64,000 nucleotides of DNA, taken from assembly GCF_024172165.1 (NCBI RefSeq), contig NZ_JAMZEB010000002.1, forward strand, positions 9,460,501 through 9,524,500. Direction: 5' to 3'. The notes beneath the pieces were generated by a model that worked only from the letters and a program-made list of their open reading frames with translations, was not told where the DNA came from and searched no databases. The position numbers and the translations under genes were made by a program. Below, piece after piece: positions 45,587-53,276 of the stretch. The DNA is from Nonomuraea thailandensis. Lineage in GTDB: Bacteria > Actinomycetota > Actinomycetes > Streptosporangiales > Streptosporangiaceae. Each line of letters starts with the position of its first letter. Within the stretch, counting starts at the first letter, position 1.

Positions 45587-46173
45587 TCGCTCTCCCCCCG
45601 CACCACGTCGAGGCCGAGGTCGGGGAGGCTGAACGTCGCCGCCGTGGCGGCCCGCGGGCTCAGCCTGACATTGCGGAGGGTCACCGCCGACGCCTGGCTG
45701 CCGAAGGTCCCGGCGGGCCCTCCGAAGCCCGGCACCTGGTCCAGGGTGGCGGCGTCACGGCCCAGCTCCAGGTCGCGGATGGAGGCTCCCGTCCGCCCCG
45801 TCTCCAGGTCGATCACCAGGTTGTCGATCGTCACCACGTTGCCGGCCCGGCCTCCGGTGAGCCGGATCGTGATCGTGCCCACGGGTGTCCGCACGAGGGC
45901 GCTCTGGCACAGGTCGGTGACCACGGCACGGCGGATGCCGGTCGAGATGACGGGTATCGTCCGGCCCTTCCTGGTCTCCACGACGCCGCCGGCCAGCGTG
46001 AAGCCCTGGCCGCGCAGCTCACCGACGGCGAGCTTGAACGCGTTGCCCGAGACCACGAACATGGCGCCGATGACACCCTGAGCCGTGGCGCCGACCAGCA
46101 GCGACGTCAAGGCCGCGACCGGAGCGAAGATCAAGCCGAAGCGCTTCCACCGCACGCGTCCCTGCTCGGCCAT
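45577..46173 (-). CDS. DUF6230 secreted/membrane-anchored protein
   Basis: 198 residues. N-terminal hydrophobic segment (FGLIFAPVAALTSLLVGATA) then a beta-rich extracytoplasmic domain (AFKLAVGELRGQGFTLAGG, VVTIDNLVIDLETGRTGA) typical of DUF6230. A cysteine three residues from the C-terminus (GESECF) may pair with Cys near DLCQSALVR. Coupled to DUF6114; the pair is widespread and uncharacterised. Confidence 0.82.
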   Translation of the reverse strand: MAEQGRVRWKRFGLIFAPVAALTSLLVGATAQGVIGAMFVVSGNAFKLAVGELRGQGFTLAGGVVETRKGRTIPVISTGIRRAVVTDLCQSALVRTPVGTITIRLTGGRAGNVVTIDNLVIDLETGRTGASIRDLELGRDAATLDQVPGFGGPAGTFGSQASAVTLRNVRLSPRAATAATFSLPDLGLDVVRGESECF

Positions 46174-46305
46174 GGCTCGGCTCCCACCCTTCGGCTACTC
46201 AGACCAGGCCGGTGAATCATCACGGACAGTGACAGTCGGCCTATTGATGAGCATGGGCGACATCCATGGCGTCCGTCGACATACTCGCCGGGCACAGCGG
46301 CGGTC

Positions 46306-46512
46306 ATGACCTGCGACTGGGCAAATTTGCCCGAACACCAGGAGACACGTCACCCGAACCGCAACCTGGCCGTTCGCGCGCTGTCCGCCTGGGACCACGC
46401 CACGCTGCCGCCCGTGGCGCGAACCGCCGTGGCGGCGGCCCTGCGCGCAGAACCGGACCCCGCCGTACGCGAACGCTTCGAGCGCCTGCACGAGGCGATC
46501 GCCCCACGTTGA
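46306..46512 (+). CDS. Small hypothetical protein
   Basis: 68 residues: MTCDWANLPEHQETRHPNRN, LAVRALSAWDHATLPPVART, then helical AAALRAEPDPAVRERFERLH. G/C-rich third positions support coding, but no good ribosome site is visible. No family recognised. Confidence 0.45.
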   Translation: MTCDWANLPEHQETRHPNRNLAVRALSAWDHATLPPVARTAVAAALRAEPDPAVRERFERLHEAIAPR

Positions 46513-46534
46513 CATGCGGCTCCGGCGGGTCGCC

Positions 46535-47131
46535 TCAGGCGGTCCAGCGCGGGTCGCGGCCGAGGTAGCGCAGCAGCACGGCCACGTCGTCGTCGCCCTC
46601 CGCCTCGGGCAGAACCGCGGCGTAGGCGCCCCAGGCCCGTACGGGGTCGACGATGACCTGAGCGGTGGGCATCAGCGCCCGCGCCAGCTCCGGGGAGAGC
46701 GGCGAGGGCTGGCCGGTGGCCATGGCGATGTCCCATGCGTGCACGGCGGCGTCCAGGGCGCAGGCGCCCACGGCGAGGCCGGCCGGGAAGGAGTGCGGGG
46801 GGATCGGGGTCGGCACGGCGTCCGCGTCGTGGGCGATGGTGGCGAACGCGGCGGCGGAGGCCCGCATCGCCTCCTCGGCGACTTCCACAGGGTCCCCGGC
46901 CAGCGTCCCGGAGGGGGCGAACGGGTCCTCGCCCGGGCCGGGGCCGCCGGTGATCGCGGCGGCGAAGCCGACCTGGTCGCCGGCCGCGTGCTGCAGCACC
47001 TGGGTGACGTTCCAGTGCTCGCACGGGGTGGCCCAACCCCAGCCGGAGGCTTCGACGCCCGCCACGGCCGTGCGCAGGGCGGTGTGGGCGTCGTCGAGGA
47101 TCTTCCAGTGGGTGCTGGCGTTCTGGCTCAT
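46535..47131 (-). CDS. TIGR03086 family DinB-like metal-binding protein
   Basis: 198 residues. GWGWATPCEHWNVTQVLQHA has the signature W(t)xPC(e)xW(t)v near residue 32, with the first metal His, and ACALDAAVHAWDIAMATGQP carries the second. Members belong to the mycothiol-dependent maleylpyruvate isomerase-like superfamily and mostly lack known substrates. A promoter with an operator-like dyad lies ~70 bp upstream. Confidence 0.88.
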   Translation of the reverse strand: MSQNASTHWKILDDAHTALRTAVAGVEASGWGWATPCEHWNVTQVLQHAAGDQVGFAAAITGGPGPGEDPFAPSGTLAGDPVEVAEEAMRASAAAFATIAHDADAVPTPIPPHSFPAGLAVGACALDAAVHAWDIAMATGQPSPLSPELARALMPTAQVIVDPVRAWGAYAAVLPEAEGDDDVAVLLRYLGRDPRWTA

Positions 47132-47483
47132 CGTGCGTCCTTTCCAGGTACGGGGGGCCGCGGCGTCCGGCTCCCCGTCCGTCGTGTCGTGCCTCCACTA
47201 TACCAGAACGGAATGTTCCATTCCAATATCTGAAGCCGATGCTCCCCGCCGGGTCCTGTCCGGCCGCGGCGCGGCAGCACACCGCCGCCGACGCTCCGGG
47301 GACGGCAGGACCCGCTCGACAAACATGGAAACGTCACGCGATGTGCCGACCAGGTCAAACCCGTACATCACTTCTGTGGACGCAACCGATTCGCTGGTTG
47401 CTTGTTCTCGCGGACACATGGATAATCCGCCCAGGTGGTATGGCGCAGCGCAGCGCTCGGATCTTACCGATGGAGCTGATTGC
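47132..47483. other. Intergenic region between divergent genes (352 bp)
   Basis: Holds the TIGR03086 promoter and dyad at 47191-47235 and, toward the right, the unmapped promoter of the radical SAM gene. The last ~65 bases could be coding if that gene starts at ATG 47418. AT content is higher than in the flanks. Confidence 0.6.
47191..47235 (-). promoter_or_regulatory. Promoter with embedded palindrome upstream of the TIGR03086 gene
   Basis: On the minus strand TTGGAA and TATAGT lie 18 bp apart, good -35 and -10 boxes. Between them is GGAATG-TTC-CATTCC (47210-47224), a perfect 6-bp dyad. Placement fits a TetR/HxlR-type repressor site. The regulator is not adjacent. Confidence 0.6.
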
Positions 47484-48719
47484 GTGGCTATTGGCGTTCA
47501 GTCAGGGCCCCCCGCCGATACGAGCGAATGGCCGCTGAACCTCGATGTGAAAGGTTTGCTGGAGATCGGCTGGCGACCGACCCCCTTCCGGCAGTTCATT
47601 CTCAAGATCCACAGTCGGTGCAATCTCGCCTGCGACTATTGCTACGTCTATGAGATGGCCGACCAGAGCTGGCGGCGGCAACCACGGCGGATGGCCCGCG
47701 AGACGATCGACGCGGCCGCCCTGCGCATCGCCGAGCACGTCCATGACAACGGCCTGTCCCAGGTCGAGGTCATCCTGCACGGCGGCGAACCGCTGCTCGC
47801 CGGCGCCGACCACATCCGCTACGCCGTGACCGCGCTCCGCGCGGCCGTCGATCCGGCGGTCGACGTCTCGGTTCTCCTCCAGACGAACGGCGTGCTGCTG
47901 GACACCGTGTTTCTCGACCTGTTCGACGCTTTGGACGTGTCGGTGGGCGTCAGTGTGGACGGTGACGCGGAAAGTCACGATCGGCATCGGGTGCGGGCCA
48001 ACGGCACAGGCAGTTACGCGGCCGTCCGCACCGGGCTGGAAAAACTGACGTCACCGCGATACCGGCATCTCTTCAATGGCGTGCTCAGCACCATCGACCT
48101 ACGCGGTGACCCTGTCACCACGTACGAATCCCTGCTGCAATTCGCCCCGCCCACCATGGATTTTCTGCTGCCGCACGGCAATTGGGACTTCCCGCCTCCG
48201 GGGTTGTCTCCGCACGGCGCGGCCACCCCGTACGCCGACTGGCTCGTCGCCCTCTTCGACCGCTGGTACGGCGCCCGCAAGCAGGAGACGCACGTCCGGC
48301 TGTTCTCGGAGATCATCCGCATGCTGCTCGGCCAAGCCTCGCGTACCGAGGCGATCGGCCTGTCCCCGGTGACGGTCGTGGTCGTGGAGACCGACGGCAG
48401 CCTGGAGCAGGTGGACTCGCTGAAGGCGGCCTACGAAGGAGCCGCCGACACGGCCATGCACGTCGCCAGGGACGCGTTCGACGCGGCGCTGCTCCATCCG
48501 GCCATCGCCGCCCGTCAGCTCGGCAGCCGGGCGTTGTCCGCCGAGTGCACCGGCTGCGACGTCAAACGGATCTGCGGCGGAGGCCTGTATCCGCACCGCT
48601 ACCGCTCGGGACGAGGCTTCTTGAACGCATCGGTCTACTGCCGGGATCTCTTCCGGCTCATCACCCACATCCACCGGACTCTCGCCAACGACGTCGCCAT
48701 GCTGCGGAAGGGAAGTTGA
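47484..48719 (+). CDS. fxsB: FxsB-like radical SAM/SPASM peptide-modifying enzyme
   Basis: 411 residues. The radical SAM cluster motif is KIHSRCNLACDYCYVYEMAD, Cys46, Cys50 and Cys53 (CxxxCxxC). GGEPLL follows near residue 105, and the SPASM domain near the C-terminus holds ECTGCDVKRICGGGLY and later YCRDLF. FxsB enzymes modify short peptides in FxSxx-COOH systems, with three-residue cyclophane crosslinks known for relatives. GTG 47484 has GGAG at eight bases; ATG 47418 is possible. Stop and the next start overlap (TGATG). Confidence 0.9.
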   Translation: MAIGVQSGPPADTSEWPLNLDVKGLLEIGWRPTPFRQFILKIHSRCNLACDYCYVYEMADQSWRRQPRRMARETIDAAALRIAEHVHDNGLSQVEVILHGGEPLLAGADHIRYAVTALRAAVDPAVDVSVLLQTNGVLLDTVFLDLFDALDVSVGVSVDGDAESHDRHRVRANGTGSYAAVRTGLEKLTSPRYRHLFNGVLSTIDLRGDPVTTYESLLQFAPPTMDFLLPHGNWDFPPPGLSPHGAATPYADWLVALFDRWYGARKQETHVRLFSEIIRMLLGQASRTEAIGLSPVTVVVVETDGSLEQVDSLKAAYEGAADTAMHVARDAFDAALLHPAIAARQLGSRALSAECTGCDVKRICGGGLYPHRYRSGRGFLNASVYCRDLFRLITHIHRTLANDVAMLRKGS

Positions 48720-50032
48720 TGGATCTGGACCGGCACGTCCTTCCCGACAAGGTGTTCAACGCGCTGGCACAGGGCGGCGGCGGCACGGAGGCAGTAGGCC
48801 ATCTTCTCTCGGCCCAGTACAGCAAGCGCCTGCTCCTACTGCGCGGGCTGCGCAGCGCTGTGGGCACTGAGGCCGTGAAGCGCTCCTACGCCATGCTCGC
48901 CCGGATCCAGCAGCATGACCCGCGGGCGGTCGGCGCCGTGATCCGCTACCCCACGATGACCGCGTGGGCGCGGCGCGCGATCCTCAACGGACCCGACGAC
49001 CATGGCGACGTGCTCGAGCTGGCCTCGCTGGTCGCGGCCGCGGCCGTCCGGGCGGGCTTCCCGGGCGAGTTCCAGGTGACGGCCGTGAACGGCATGGTGA
49101 TGCTGCCGTCGCTCGGGCGGGCGGCGGCACCGGGCGATGACGGCCCCGCCGTCGTACGGGTCGAGGAGGGGGGAGCGGTCGTCACCGCGGGCAGGACCTC
49201 CGTCCGGATTCCCGCCGATCCGTGCGACGACGCTCCGGGGTGGCAGGGGCTGCGCCGGCTGACCGCCGAACACCAGGGGGTCGGGGTACGTTTCCTGCTC
49301 GACGACATCGACCCCGACCGCGTGCCGGGGGCGGAGGTCGCTCCGACGAGGCTGAGCCCTGAAGAGGTGGCGCAGTGGCGGGCGACGCTGCGCGCGGCGT
49401 GGGAGCTGCTCGTCCGGCACCACTGGACGGCCGCACAGGAGATCGCCGACACCATCACGGTCCTCACGCCGCTGGCCGGCCCGAAGGACGGCGTGTCGAG
49501 CGCCACGCCTTACCAGGCCCTCGGCAGCGTCGGGCTGTCGATCCCGCCGGATCCCCAGCTGTTCGCAGTCACGCTGGCGCACGAGGCGCAGCACACCAAG
49601 CTCACCGCGCTGCTCGACATGGTCGCCCTGACGAGGCCCGACGGCGGCCGGCGTTTCTACGCCCCCTGGCGCGACGACCCGCGTCCGATCGCAGGCCTGC
49701 TCCAGGGCGTCTACGCGCACCTCGGCATCGCCGGATTCTGGCGCCGGCAACGCGTCCACGAGGCCGGCGCCGCGGCCCTTCGCGCGCACACTGAATTCGC
49801 TCGCTGGCGCGACGCCGCCGCCTCGGCCGCTCAGGTCATCGCGGGCAGCGGCCTGCTCACCCAGGCGGGTGAGCAGTTCGTCGCCGCGACAAGCCGGACA
49901 CTGAACGACTGGTCTCGCGAACCGGTGCCGGACGACGCCCGCTCGGCGGCCGGACAGGCCGCCGACGACCACCTGTCCGCATGGCGGCGGCGGAACGGGG
50001 AGCCCGGATCAGTCCCCGGCCCGCAGGTCTAG
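48719..50032 (+). CDS. HExxH-motif peptide-modification protein of the FxSxx-COOH system
   Basis: 437 residues. LAHEAQHTKLTALLDMVAL near residue 286-304 contains HEAQH (288-292), the HExxH motif of TIGR04267-type proteins, which accompany FxsB; some relatives are alpha-ketoglutarate-dependent peptide beta-hydroxylases. Upstream: GLSIPPDPQLFAVT; downstream GGRRFYAPWRDDPRPIAGLL and GVYAHLGIAGFWRRQR, both conserved in the family. ATG overlaps the fxsB stop; ribosome site GGAAGGGAAG. Ends 4 bp into the convergent fxsT. Confidence 0.88.
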   Translation: MDLDRHVLPDKVFNALAQGGGGTEAVGHLLSAQYSKRLLLLRGLRSAVGTEAVKRSYAMLARIQQHDPRAVGAVIRYPTMTAWARRAILNGPDDHGDVLELASLVAAAAVRAGFPGEFQVTAVNGMVMLPSLGRAAAPGDDGPAVVRVEEGGAVVTAGRTSVRIPADPCDDAPGWQGLRRLTAEHQGVGVRFLLDDIDPDRVPGAEVAPTRLSPEEVAQWRATLRAAWELLVRHHWTAAQEIADTITVLTPLAGPKDGVSSATPYQALGSVGLSIPPDPQLFAVTLAHEAQHTKLTALLDMVALTRPDGGRRFYAPWRDDPRPIAGLLQGVYAHLGIAGFWRRQRVHEAGAAALRAHTEFARWRDAAASAAQVIAGSGLLTQAGEQFVAATSRTLNDWSREPVPDDARSAAGQAADDHLSAWRRRNGEPGSVPGPQV

Positions 50033-52563
50033 ATCGGCGGCGGGTCGAAGTCGAAATCGAGGTGGCGGCCCTCGCTCGCCACCACCGCGTCCAGATGCTC
50101 GAGCGTCAGCGTCGCCGCGTAGACGTCCATGGTCCGCTCCAGCAGGGAGGTTCCCTCGTCCTTCCTGCCGATCGCGCACAGGTCCGCCGCCAGGTTCGCG
50201 GCGCAGCCCAGCGTCATGGGGTGAGAGTCGCCGAGCACCTTCTGCGCTCGCCGCAGGGTGTCCTGGCCCAGCTCGCAGGCCTCGTCCAGCTCTCCTAGCG
50301 CGGCGTGGTCGGAGGCCAGGTTGGCGGCCACGGTCAGCGGATAGTGGTGATCGCGCCCCATCTTGGCCTCAAGACCGGCAAGAGCCTTCCTGTCCATCTC
50401 CCGCGCGGTCCGGAGGTCGCCCTTGACGCGATGCAGGAGTGCCAGGTTCCCTGTGCAGCCGTAGTTGTACGGGTGATCGCCGCCGTACACCTTCGGATAC
50501 CGGTGCGCGGTGTCGGCGGCGAGTTCGAAGGCCAGATCCGTGTCGCCGATCGCCCGCTGGATGTTGGACAGGCAGATCGCGGCGGCCAGCGTGTCGGGGT
50601 GTTCGAGCCCGAACAGCCGCACGTAGCGCGTGTGCACGTCCACGGCGATCTCCAGTGATCTGCCGTATTCGCCCGCGCGGCGCAGGGCGACGGACAGTTC
50701 CTTGGCGGCGCGGAGGGTCCAGGGGTGCTCTCCGCCCAGCTGGTCCATCCCGTACGAGTACGCGTCCTCCCCGAGGTCGCACGCCTCGGTGTAGTCGCCA
50801 CAGAGCCTGACCGCCCGCGCGAGACCGCTCATGGAGCCGAGCATGCCCGCCCTGGTGATCTCCAGCCCGGGCACCCGCTGCCCGCGGTAGGCCCGGTCAT
50901 GAAGCTTGCGGGCCTCCTGGTAGTCACTGATCAGGGCGTAGTCGAGCGCGAGGCTGTTGACGACCTGCAACGTTCGTGGAGCGCCCATGCCGAACACCGC
51001 CTCGTGCCGCAGCAGCGAGTCGCTGTCGTGGTCTCGGGCCTGGAGGAACTCGCCCCGGGCGCGAAGGTCGGCGCCGATGCCGTTGACGAGCACCAGGGTG
51101 TCCTCGTGGTCCGGGCCGGCCGTGCGCCGCATGTACTCCAGAGTGGTCCTGTCGAGCTCGTACGCCTCGCCGTACTCGCCCAGCTCCCGCAGGATGCTGC
51201 CGAGCTGGCTGCGGGCCCTGAGCACGTCGATGTCGTCACTGCCGGACTCCTGGCCCCACTGCTCGACCAGGCGCTTGGCGGTGTCCTGGGCCGAGGCGTA
51301 GTTGCCCGACGCCCGCAGGTATCGCAGCAGGCGGAGCGCGAACTGCCGGACCGCCGGCGAATGGCTGGAGGCCACGCCCGCCGAGGTCGCGTGCGCGAGC
51401 AGTTCGAGGTATCGGGGCCAGGTCGCCGGGCTCTCCGGGTTGGGCGCGGCGGCTCCGGCGAGGAGGGCGTGCACCTCGGCTCGGATCCGCTTGTGCGTCT
51501 CGATGTCGAGCTCGTCGCGCAGCAGCGCCTGGATCAGGCGGTGGACCTGGATGGTGCGGGAGGTGTTGTCGACGCGGACGAGGGCGTAGCGGCCGAGGCT
51601 TCCGATGGCGCGGCTCAGCCGGAGCGGGTCGGCCACCACCTCGGCTATCACGGGCCGGATCGCGTCGTCGTCGACGGGCGCGAAGACCTCGCGCGGAATC
51701 GGCTCGGGCCCGAAGAAGGCGCAGCAGCGCAGCAGCTCGACGGCCTCGGGCAGGTTCTCGGTGAGCTTGGCGACCGACAGCGCCCACGCCGCGGTCATGG
51801 ACACGGGGTAGTCCGTCGGCTTCTTCTCGCCGAGGAGCTGACTCGTGCGCTCGGCCAGCAACTGCAGATATTGCTGCACAGGCATGCCGGTCTCGGCCTG
51901 CAGCGCACCCGCCTGCTCCAGAGCCAGCGGAAGGTCGCCCAGTTCGTCGGCGAGCCTGCTGGCGTCCTCTCCGTCGATCGCCTTGCGCACGCGCTTCTTC
52001 AGGAACTCGATGCTCTCGCTGCGCGAGAACACATCGACGGCCACCGTCTCGACCACGCCTTCCCAGCGATGGTTGCGCGAGGTGATCAGAACGTGACCCG
52101 GCCCGCGCGGGATGACGTCGTTGATGTCCTCCGGCTCGTCGGCGTTGTCGAAGATGAGCAGCCACCGCGAATAGGGCTCGCCCCGTTGCAGGGCGCCCAG
52201 CACCGCGTTGGCCGCGTCCTCGATGCCGGTCGTGGTGGCGGACGGCACGTCGAGGTGGGGCGCCAACTGAGCGAGCGTCGATCGCACCAGATCGGGCTGG
52301 TCGGAGGGGACCCACCAGACCACGTCGTATTCCGATCGGTAGCGGTAGGCGTACTCCACCGCCATCTGGGTCTTGCCGACTCCGCCGAAACCGTGCAGGG
52401 CATGGGGCACGACCGCGGTGATCTCCCCCATGATGCCGTTGCGGAGCCGCTCCAGCAGCTCCTCGCGCCCCGTGAAGTTCTTGTTCTGGGGCGGGATCTT
52501 GCCCCAGACCTTGGGAAACCTTCCCGACGGTCGTATCGTGCCAGTCGATTGTGAAAGCGTCAT
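50029..52563 (-). CDS. fxsT: FxsT: NB-ARC/tetratricopeptide protein of the FxSxx-COOH system
   Basis: 844 residues. N-terminal RFPKVWGKIPPQNKNFTGRE, Walker A GFGGVGKT at 58-65, Walker B-like RWLLIFDNADEPEDI near 140 and LGDLPLALEQAGAL (the GLPLA element of NB-ARC/STAND ATPases). From ~400 onward, TPR repeats of ~42 residues with GxxHPxTL loops (LGGEHPWTLRAAKELSVALR, LEHPDTLAAAI). C-terminus HLDFDFDPPPI, the ending I associate with FxsT. Probably a signalling or scaffolding ATPase. Opposite strand to fxsB and divergent from the precursor. Confidence 0.88.
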   Translation of the reverse strand: MTLSQSTGTIRPSGRFPKVWGKIPPQNKNFTGREELLERLRNGIMGEITAVVPHALHGFGGVGKTQMAVEYAYRYRSEYDVVWWVPSDQPDLVRSTLAQLAPHLDVPSATTTGIEDAANAVLGALQRGEPYSRWLLIFDNADEPEDINDVIPRGPGHVLITSRNHRWEGVVETVAVDVFSRSESIEFLKKRVRKAIDGEDASRLADELGDLPLALEQAGALQAETGMPVQQYLQLLAERTSQLLGEKKPTDYPVSMTAAWALSVAKLTENLPEAVELLRCCAFFGPEPIPREVFAPVDDDAIRPVIAEVVADPLRLSRAIGSLGRYALVRVDNTSRTIQVHRLIQALLRDELDIETHKRIRAEVHALLAGAAAPNPESPATWPRYLELLAHATSAGVASSHSPAVRQFALRLLRYLRASGNYASAQDTAKRLVEQWGQESGSDDIDVLRARSQLGSILRELGEYGEAYELDRTTLEYMRRTAGPDHEDTLVLVNGIGADLRARGEFLQARDHDSDSLLRHEAVFGMGAPRTLQVVNSLALDYALISDYQEARKLHDRAYRGQRVPGLEITRAGMLGSMSGLARAVRLCGDYTEACDLGEDAYSYGMDQLGGEHPWTLRAAKELSVALRRAGEYGRSLEIAVDVHTRYVRLFGLEHPDTLAAAICLSNIQRAIGDTDLAFELAADTAHRYPKVYGGDHPYNYGCTGNLALLHRVKGDLRTAREMDRKALAGLEAKMGRDHHYPLTVAANLASDHAALGELDEACELGQDTLRRAQKVLGDSHPMTLGCAANLAADLCAIGRKDEGTSLLERTMDVYAATLTLEHLDAVVASEGRHLDFDFDPPPI

Positions 52564-52775
52564 CCGCCCCGCCTCCGCCTTCGATCCTCGCGACGTGTCA
52601 TTCGTGAGCCGCCACGCCTCCGATGCGACCACGCAGATAATCGGCAGCCACTATTTCCTTTTTCGGCCGTGCCGCAACCCGTCGCGCTTCGAAGCGTCAC
52701 CCTGAGAGGGGATCACAATAGCGTATGGGATGATCTGGAAGATGGGTAGGCGGGCGTCTATACTGCTCATGCTAA

Positions 52776-52792
52776 TCGATTCTTGTAATCGA
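52776..52792. promoter_or_regulatory. Inverted repeat in the fxsT/precursor divergent promoter region
   Basis: TCGATT (52776-52781), CTTGT, AATCGA (52787-52792): perfect 6-bp dyad in an A/T-rich stretch, with a TATACT hexamer at 52759-52764 just upstream. The 264-bp interval 52564-52827 has no other recognised feature. Possible operator for the precursor, fxsT or both. Confidence 0.5.
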
Positions 52793-52827
52793 ATGAGGAT
52801 GCCGGCGAGGGTGGCTGAGGAGGGCAC

Positions 52828-53016
52828 ATGGGGCCAGAATTCACGTCCCACCTGGCTGATCATGTCGAGCTGATCGATGTGTCCGACTTCACGCTCGACG
52901 ACCTCGAACGACTGGGCGATTCGGTCGTGGAGCAGGCGTTGCGCGACGTTCTCGATTCTCCGAAGCGAAACGGGGACATCAGCGCCGGATTTCAGCAGTC
53001 GACACAGCGGCCGTAG
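52828..53016 (+). CDS. FxSxx-COOH-like RiPP precursor peptide (variant C-terminus)
   Basis: 62 residues: MGPEFTSHLADHVELIDVSD, FTLDDLERLGDSVVEQALRD, VLDSPKRNGDISAGFQQSTQ, RP. The middle (LIDVSDFTLDDLERLGDSVVEQALRD-type block) matches the FxSxx-COOH precursor leader, in which LIDVSG and a LxxLxxLDDSVLxxAL helix recur. The canonical family ends in F-x-S-x-x; here the end is FQQSTQRP, so the serine is one residue later and the tail is longer. The ribosome site GGAGG is strong. Radical SAM, HExxH and FxsT genes flank it. Confidence 0.8.
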   Translation: MGPEFTSHLADHVELIDVSDFTLDDLERLGDSVVEQALRDVLDSPKRNGDISAGFQQSTQRP

Positions 53017-53021
53017 GATCT

Positions 53022-53039
53022 CGCGGCTTGCCGGCCGCG
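53022..53039 (+). terminator. Hairpin just after the precursor gene
   Basis: CGCGGC (53022-53027) and GCCGCG (53034-53039) make a perfect 6-bp stem with a 6-nt loop, 6 bases after the precursor stop. It could uncouple abundant precursor mRNA from the gene at 53277. Confidence 0.5.
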
Positions 53040-53276
53040 GCGGGATCCGGCCCGGTCGGCTTCCGGCGTCCGCGTATATGGCCTACCCTGGAAGCAGACC
53101 CGCCAACAGTGCGTCGCATTCGTACAGGGACGCCTTCTCCATCTCGACATGATCATGTTACTGCGGCCAGCAGAGGCTTCAACTGTTACGATCGGATGCT
53201 CGCATGTCGGATCACGGAAACCTCGCTGTCGTTTCGGGCAGACAATTTCCGCTTTTTGGTACCCGAGGATCACCGT

